From NCBI GenBank assembly GCA_017503885.1, contig JAFVSF010000152.1, positions 1 through 9,973 on the forward strand: a stretch of 9,973 nt of DNA, written 5' to 3'. Position numbers and translations under genes: made by a program. The DNA is from Clostridia bacterium (GTDB taxonomy: Bacteria; Bacillota; Clostridia; Christensenellales; Borkfalkiaceae). Numbering within the stretch: position 1 is the first letter of the stretch; every line of letters starts with the position of its first letter. The notes beneath the pieces are model-generated. The model ran no database searches. It saw nothing but the letters and a program-made list of their open reading frames with translations, and was not told the DNA's origin. Below are positions 5,367 through 9,973 of the stretch, one piece after another.

Positions 5367-6221
5367 TTAATCGGATATTATTATTTTGCTTCTTTTTCTA
5401 TACTGTGACGGCGTTATTCCGTAAAACTCTTTAAAGACGTGATTAAAGTGGCTCAAAGATGCGTAACCTATCCTTGTGCAGATGTCAAGGGTATTATAGT
5501 CGGTTGCCATTAAAAGATTTTTTGCATAAGTCATTTTAAGGTTAGTTAAGTATTTTATGGGGGTGGTGTTTAAGTGGTCTTTAAACGCCTTTACGATAAC
5601 GGGGCTTGAGTATGGGCATAGAGCGTACATATCGTTTACGGTTTTATCAATAAAATAAGGCTTTGAAATTTCGTTTAAAAGCGACGAAAACCAAGTGGGG
5701 TACGGCTCGTTTTTTCTACAAGTGGACATGTTGAAAATCGAAAGCATATTAAAAAGCAGTAGGTTATAATTGACGTTTCGCTGTTGAGTTTCGTCTGAAG
5801 GGATAGTGTTTATAACTCTTTTTAAGTAATTAAAATAATTGAACTGCTCGTCCGATACGGATACGATAATATGACCTTCAATAGAGTTTACCGTATCTTT
5901 AAGGGTGGGGTTAATAAGATTTGCAAAATAATTAAAATATTCACAGTCTATTGCAAGGTTTATGTGTTGACAGGCCGTATCGTCTTGCATGTGGAAAAAC
6001 TTGTGTTTATCCGACGGTCTAACGATAGACATATCTTTTGATTTTAGCAAAACCATTTTCCCGTTGACGTAGTATTTGATAGGGCCCTTCGTAACCAAAA
6101 ACAACTCATAATAGTCCTTATGCGTATGAAAAGGCGTTTCCAAATAATTCCAAATATGGAAGTCAAAGTTGCTATTTTTATCGTCAAATGACGAGTGTTT
6201 TTCTAATAATTGAAGTTTCAT
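5367..6221 (-). CDS. AraC-family transcriptional regulator
   Basis: 284 aa, normal for AraC-type regulators of sugar use. The N-terminal half is a cupin-like ligand-sensing domain (FHTHKDYYELFLV near 31-43, then PIKYYVNG and IVRPSDKHKF). The C-terminal 100 residues hold the double helix-turn-helix; visible signatures are DMYALCPYSSPVIVKAFK (first) and ICTRIGYASLSHFNHVFKEF with GITPSQYRK (second), the classic family ending. It is divergent from the sugar ABC transporter operon, so the likely role is ligand-dependent activation of that operon. The start is ATG 6221; there is no ribosome binding site and the -10 lies only 6 bases upstream, suggesting a leaderless mRNA. Confidence 0.93.
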   Translation of the reverse strand: MKLQLLEKHSSFDDKNSNFDFHIWNYLETPFHTHKDYYELFLVTKGPIKYYVNGKMVLLKSKDMSIVRPSDKHKFFHMQDDTACQHINLAIDCEYFNYFANLINPTLKDTVNSIEGHIIVSVSDEQFNYFNYLKRVINTIPSDETQQRNVNYNLLLFNMLSIFNMSTCRKNEPYPTWFSSLLNEISKPYFIDKTVNDMYALCPYSSPVIVKAFKDHLNTTPIKYLTNLKMTYAKNLLMATDYNTLDICTRIGYASLSHFNHVFKEFYGITPSQYRKRSKIIISD

Positions 6222-6227
6222 AAATTT

Positions 6228-6256
6228 ATTCTAAGCAAAATAAATGAGTTTGTCAA
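6228..6256 (-). promoter_or_regulatory. Promoter of the AraC gene, likely leaderless
   Basis: TTGACA (6256-6251), 17-base spacer, TAGAAT (6233-6228). Six bases later is the ATG, so transcription starting 7 bases after the -10 would begin at the A of the start codon. Confidence 0.7.
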
Positions 6257-6324
6257 GGCTTTTTAATAAATAAGAGATTTTTACTCTGACTTAATAAAAA
6301 AGCAAAAAATAATTAAAAAATAGC

Positions 6325-6354
6325 AAGACAATATACAATGCGCGGGCTTATAAT
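6325..6354 (+). promoter_or_regulatory. Promoter of the sugar ABC transporter operon
   Basis: TATAAT (6349-6354) is a consensus -10; the best -35 is AAGACA (6325-6330) at 18 bases, which is weak. A weak -35 fits an AraC-type activated promoter. The leader to the ATG at 6439 is about 78 bases. An obvious operator repeat was not found. Confidence 0.5.
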
Positions 6355-6438
6355 ACTTATGATAAATATTTAGCGTGGAATTTTTTGTGTATTTTATTAT
6401 CATTATTATATCACGCGTACGATAAAGGATCTGGTGTT

Positions 6439-7398
6439 ATGGAAAATCAAGACGCTTTTTTGCCGTTAGAAAAGAAAAATTTTCAGCGTAATGACTTTTT
6501 AAATAAGCAAAAGCCGAGAAAAGGGCAAAGGCTCTTTTTAGTTTGTATGTTGGCGATACCTATCGTCAACTGGCTCGTGTTTTGGCTTTACGTGAACGTA
6601 AGTTCTATTTTGCTTGCCTTCCAAATAGATATCGCAGGTGAAATGCAATGGTCTTTTCAAAACTTCGTAACTTTTTGGCAACATCTTACCGAAAAGGGAA
6701 ACGATTTAAACGTGTCGTTAAAAAACACGATACTTTATTTTATGAGTAGCGCTGTTATTACGATGCCGTTATCACTTCTCGTTAGTTATTTTTTGTCAAA
6801 GAAGATTTTGGGGTATAAGTTTTTTAGAATAGTATTTTATCTTCCGTGTATAATAACCCCGATTATACTCACTTCGGTATTTAGTCAACTTTTACTTCCA
6901 ACAGGACCTTTGGGGATTTTGTTTGGCAAGATAAATCCCGACTATCCTATGAATGGCCCGCTTCGTATACCCAATTCTGTCGTTCCGACGCTCACGATAA
7001 TCGTGTATACCATTTTGACTGGAATAGGCGGTGATATGCTTATATTTAGCGGAGCAATGTCAAGAATTCCAACCGAAGTATTTGAGTCGGCAAAGCTTGA
7101 CGGTTGCGGACCTATCCGTGAAGTCGTAACCATAGTAATTCCTCTTATTTTGTCAACGATTTCAACGAAGGTAGTACTTTTACTTTCAGGAATATTCTCG
7201 GCGAGCGGACCGATAATGTTGCTCGTTACGGGCGAATATCAAACTTCGACTATTGCGTTTTGGATATACAATATCGTAAAAATAGAAGGCGATTATAATC
7301 TCGTTGCAACAGCAGGGCTTTGTTTTACCGTAGTCCTTATCCCACTAATAGTATTAGTACGGTCTGTTATGGATAAAATATCAGACGTTGAGTATTAA
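6439..7398 (+). CDS. Carbohydrate ABC transporter permease (CUT1, UgpA/LplB-like)
   Basis: 319 aa, integral membrane subunit of a binding-protein-dependent sugar importer. A charged N-terminus (1-30) is followed by about six hydrophobic helices, the first near 32-61. The cytoplasmic EAA loop that contacts the ATPase is clear at about 211-237 (EVFESAKLDGCGPIREVVTIVIP). I chose ATG 6439 because AAAGGAT stands 8 bases upstream; an in-frame ATG at 6385 lies only about 24 bases after the likely transcription start and has no ribosome binding site. It is the first gene of the operon, 11 bases before the partner permease. No ATPase gene is visible; such systems often share one encoded elsewhere. Confidence 0.92.
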   Translation: MENQDAFLPLEKKNFQRNDFLNKQKPRKGQRLFLVCMLAIPIVNWLVFWLYVNVSSILLAFQIDIAGEMQWSFQNFVTFWQHLTEKGNDLNVSLKNTILYFMSSAVITMPLSLLVSYFLSKKILGYKFFRIVFYLPCIITPIILTSVFSQLLLPTGPLGILFGKINPDYPMNGPLRIPNSVVPTLTIIVYTILTGIGGDMLIFSGAMSRIPTEVFESAKLDGCGPIREVVTIVIPLILSTISTKVVLLLSGIFSASGPIMLLVTGEYQTSTIAFWIYNIVKIEGDYNLVATAGLCFTVVLIPLIVLVRSVMDKISDVEY

Positions 7399-7409
7399 AG
7401 GAGAACTTC

Positions 7410-8312
7410 ATGGTGAATACGCTAAAATTTACAAAAGACGGAAGTTTGCTTTACAAAAGAACGAAGGGCGAAAAAGTAATTTACGCAATAGTTTTTGCTC
7501 TTTTCGCACTTTATACTGTAATTATGGTTTTTCCGTTCGTTTGGCTTTTTATTTCGTCGTTTAAATCATCGTACAACTATTTTGAGGATGTAGAGCAGTT
7601 TAAAATAATGGCTCTTCCAACAAAATGGATATTTAAAAATTACGCAAGTGCATTTGTAAAATTAGAGCATGACGGAACGAATCTTCTCGGTATGGGTTTC
7701 AACAGTATTTGGTATACGACGGTAGTCGTTGTTGAAGGCGTTTTCTTTAGCGCGTGCACGGGATACAGTCTTTCAAAATACAAATTCAAGTGTAAAAACT
7801 TAATTTACACGGTTGCAGTAGTATCAATGACAATACCTGTCGTAGGAACGCTTCCCGCAAGTTTTAGATTAAGCGCGGCGCTTAAAATTTACGACACACC
7901 GCTTCAGCCGATAGTAACTTGCGCGGGTGGTTTCGGGTTTAACTTTTTGATAATGTACGCCTTCTTTAAAAATATGCCGTGGAGTTACGTCGAGGCGGTG
8001 TTTATGGACGGTGGAAACGACTTTATAGCATTTTTTAAGGTAATGTTACCTATGGCGGTAGGTCCTATCGTAACCCTTTCAATTATAGCTGCAATTTCTT
8101 GTTGGAACGACTATACTTCAATAATTTTATTCATGCCGAGTTATCCAACGATTGCGTCTGGACTTTACTACGTCCAACTAAATATGTTTGATAAATTCCC
8201 AACTATTTATTATGCGGCGTTATTTATTTCTATGGTACCCGTAATCGTCGTATTTGCTATATTTTCCGAGCAAATAATGAAGAATATGTCTGTTGGTGGA
8301 TTGAAGGGATAA
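7410..8312 (+). CDS. Carbohydrate ABC transporter permease (CUT1, MalG/LplC-like)
   Basis: 300 aa, second membrane subunit, expected to pair with the preceding permease. About six helices, the first at about 23-50 ending in the typical FPFVWLFISSFKSS. The EAA loop is at about 190-216 (YVEAVFMDGGNDFIAFFKVMLP), with the expected glycine in the DGG position. AAAGGAG about 8 bases before the ATG is a strong ribosome binding site. A 77-base gap separates it from the binding-protein gene; no terminator is visible there, so all three genes are probably one operon. Confidence 0.92.
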   Translation: MVNTLKFTKDGSLLYKRTKGEKVIYAIVFALFALYTVIMVFPFVWLFISSFKSSYNYFEDVEQFKIMALPTKWIFKNYASAFVKLEHDGTNLLGMGFNSIWYTTVVVVEGVFFSACTGYSLSKYKFKCKNLIYTVAVVSMTIPVVGTLPASFRLSAALKIYDTPLQPIVTCAGGFGFNFLIMYAFFKNMPWSYVEAVFMDGGNDFIAFFKVMLPMAVGPIVTLSIIAAISCWNDYTSIILFMPSYPTIASGLYYVQLNMFDKFPTIYYAALFISMVPVIVVFAIFSEQIMKNMSVGGLKG

Positions 8313-8368
8313 GTTAAACGACAATCGCAAAAAGCAAATTGCCGTTAAGAAAATATACTTAAACAATA

Positions 8369-8389
8369 AAGATTTTGGAGGAAAATCTT
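8369..8389 (+). promoter_or_regulatory. Hairpin presenting the ribosome binding site in its loop
   Basis: AAGATTTT (8369-8376) and AAAATCTT (8382-8389) are a perfect 8-bp inverted repeat; the 5-base loop is exactly GGAGG (8377-8381) and the ATG starts at the next base (8390). It could tune translation of the binding protein, which must exceed the permeases in amount. Confidence 0.6.
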
Positions 8390-9973
8390 ATGAAAAAATT
8401 ATTATCAATAGTAATTGCGTCATTTATGATGATTTCAACCGTGTTTTTTAACGGTTGCGGAAAAAAACAAGAGCCTGCCGATGTTACGCTAAACGTCTAT
8501 ATTTTAGATGCCGGTTATAGAACCGAATGGCTTGACGGCATAATGGAAGCGTTTGCAAAGGAAGAATGGGTTATCGAAAAGTACGGTAACGTTGGGTTTG
8601 AGAAAGAAAGCAACGGAGTAGAAACCTACGGTGCTGACAAGATTAAGTCGGGCAACAGTAAGGCAAATAAATTCGACCTGCTTTTCGGTTTGAACTTACA
8701 AGAGCTTTACGGATATAAAAACTCTAGCACCAAAAAGTACTATCTTGCAGACCTTGCCGACGTTTACAACTCTACAGTCCCTGGCGAAAGTGTAAAGGTA
8801 AAAGAAAAGATGATAGACAGCACGGTTACGTCAAACTTATACACCGATAAAAACGGCAATTCTTCTTGGTTTGCAATGCCTTGGGCGGGTGGTTATAACG
8901 GTATTTTATACAACGCCGATAAATTATCGGCAGCAAAATACGAAGTTCCAGTAACGACGGATGAACTTTTAGCGATAATGGAAGCCGAAACCGAAAAGGA
9001 AAAGAAAGTTAATAGTGACGGTATTGGATATTCTATTATGCAATCTATGGATAGCGGTGCAACTTATTGGGAACATTTGATGCCGACTTGGTGGGCTCAA
9101 TATGAAGGCTATGCAAATTACGAAAAGTTCTGGGAAGGCAAAACCTATAATCCCGAAACCGAAGCTTACGAGTATTCGGTAGATATTTTTAAGCAAAAGG
9201 GTAGATTAGAGTCCTTAACCGTATTAGAAAACGCTATTAGAAACAATCTTTATTACAGAGCATCGTCAACCGACTATATTACCGCTCAAAGAAAGTTCGT
9301 AAAGGGCGAAGGAATGTTTATGGCGTGCGGTGACTGGTTTGATATGGAAATGAAAGAGCTTATTGACGATATAGTTAGTAACGGAGGAAAGGCTTATAAC
9401 GTTCAGATGATGAAAACCCCCGTTATTAGTGCGATTATCGACAGACTTACAACCGTAAAAGACGACGCTACGCTTTCAAAGGTTGTAAAAGCGGTAGATG
9501 GCGGGGCAGAATCTTTTGAGGGCGTTAGCCCTGAAGATTTTGCAATTATAAAAGAGGCTCGTAATATTCTTTACTCGGTTGGAAATTACCACACGGCAGT
9601 AATTCCCGAATACGCTAAAAACGTTGAACTTGCAAAAGACTTCTTAAGATTTATGGCAACCGATAAAGCTAACGAAATATATAGCGTTAAGACTGGTGGA
9701 TCGGGACTTTTCTTTGAATACGACCTTGAAACTAAAAATCCTTCGGTATACGCAACCTTATCTGAAACTGCAAAAATGCGTATAAGATGCTTTAACGACG
9801 AGGATTCGTTGGTATTGCCAATTCCAAACAATTTCAATCTCTTTATCTATGGGGGCGTTCGTTCGTTTAAGACTAATATCTCGTCTTACGAATATTTATT
9901 TACTCAACTTAACACCTCGGCTCAAGACGTATACGATTACGATATTTCGTATTATACTCAAACGGAATGGGAA
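8390..9973 (+). CDS. Sugar ABC transporter solute-binding lipoprotein, 3' end outside window
   Basis: Open to the window end: 528 codons with no stop. The N-terminus has KK, a hydrophobic stretch (4-20) and FNGC with the lipid-bearing C23; the lipobox is relaxed, with Phe and Asn at -3 and -2. After the Cys, a KKQEPADVTLNVYILDAGYRTEWLDGIMEAF segment fits the first lobe of a family 1 extracellular solute-binding protein, and WFAMPWAGGYNGILYNADKL is the typical hinge-near segment where such proteins place the substrate. Aromatic residues are frequent (MPTWWAQYEGY), as in oligosaccharide binders. It captures the sugar outside the membrane and passes it to the two permeases upstream. Substrate not assignable. 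Confidence 0.92.
   Translation, partial: MKKLLSIVIASFMMISTVFFNGCGKKQEPADVTLNVYILDAGYRTEWLDGIMEAFAKEEWVIEKYGNVGFEKESNGVETYGADKIKSGNSKANKFDLLFGLNLQELYGYKNSSTKKYYLADLADVYNSTVPGESVKVKEKMIDSTVTSNLYTDKNGNSSWFAMPWAGGYNGILYNADKLSAAKYEVPVTTDELLAIMEAETEKEKKVNSDGIGYSIMQSMDSGATYWEHLMPTWWAQYEGYANYEKFWEGKTYNPETEAYEYSVDIFKQKGRLESLTVLENAIRNNLYYRASSTDYITAQRKFVKGEGMFMACGDWFDMEMKELIDDIVSNGGKAYNVQMMKTPVISAIIDRLTTVKDDATLSKVVKAVDGGAESFEGVSPEDFAIIKEARNILYSVGNYHTAVIPEYAKNVELAKDFLRFMATDKANEIYSVKTGGSGLFFEYDLETKNPSVYATLSETAKMRIRCFNDEDSLVLPIPNNFNLFIYGGVRSFKTNISSYEYLFTQLNTSAQDVYDYDISYYTQTEWE

Noticed and set aside
6385..6438. Upstream start codon adding 18 residues to the first permease
   Set aside because: There is no ribosome binding site, and the extension lies between the promoter and a clear AAAGGAT-ATG start at 6439.
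8969..9837. Minus-strand reading frames of 75 and 83 codons
   Set aside because: They lie antisense to the binding-protein gene, which is open throughout and has clear family features.
1..9973. CRISPR array, retron or reverse transcriptase
   Set aside because: No regularly spaced repeats and no RT motif in any long reading frame.

Overview
The window looks like an AT-rich Bacillota (Firmicutes), probably an uncultured gut-type clostridial lineage. The reasons are strong GGAGG-type ribosome binding sites, near-consensus sigma-A promoters, a carbohydrate ABC transporter without its own ATPase gene, and codons skewed to A/T. This is inference; no marker gene is present.

Region 1 (about 3-1551, minus strand) is a nearly complete IS110-family insertion sequence. 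It carries an intact 392-aa DEDD/serine transposase and, between the left end and the start codon, a stretch that folds by eye into a bridge-RNA-like molecule: a 9-bp closing stem, a target-binding-type loop and a donor-binding-type loop. Guides read from the target loop match the left flank (8 of 9) and the two visible right-flank bases. This places both ends at a CT core. Joining those ends would create a TTGACT-N17-TAAAAT promoter, as expected for IS110 circle junctions. Outside the left end (1561-1660) sits a separate near-consensus promoter followed by a strong 5' hairpin, pointing into the element.

Region 2 (1675-4012) is a Type II restriction-modification system. A controller (C) protein with tandem C-box operators precedes a PD-(D/E)XK endonuclease gene on the plus strand. 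A beta-class DNA methyltransferase gene lies convergently on the minus strand, in an operon behind a second small XRE-type regulator. The endonuclease and methyltransferase ORFs overlap by 6 bases inside a perfect 13-bp two-way terminator. Next to it (4160-4966), transcribed divergently from the second regulator, is a membrane protein of unknown function with two N-terminal helices.

Region 3 (4967-5226) has no gene. It holds a compact multi-hairpin element (5041-5183), directly followed by ten bases resembling the 3' end of a tRNA-Ser including CCA, then a two-way terminator. This looks like either a dispersed structured repeat or the boundary between an acquired defence island (left) and the chromosome (right).

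Region 4 (5367-9973) is a carbohydrate-uptake locus: an AraC-family regulator (minus, possibly leaderless), divergent from two CUT1-type permease genes and a lipoprotein solute-binding protein that runs off the window end. The regulator probably senses a sugar and controls the divergent operon. Codon use here (more GCG, ACG, TAC, GAC) differs visibly from the restriction-modification block.
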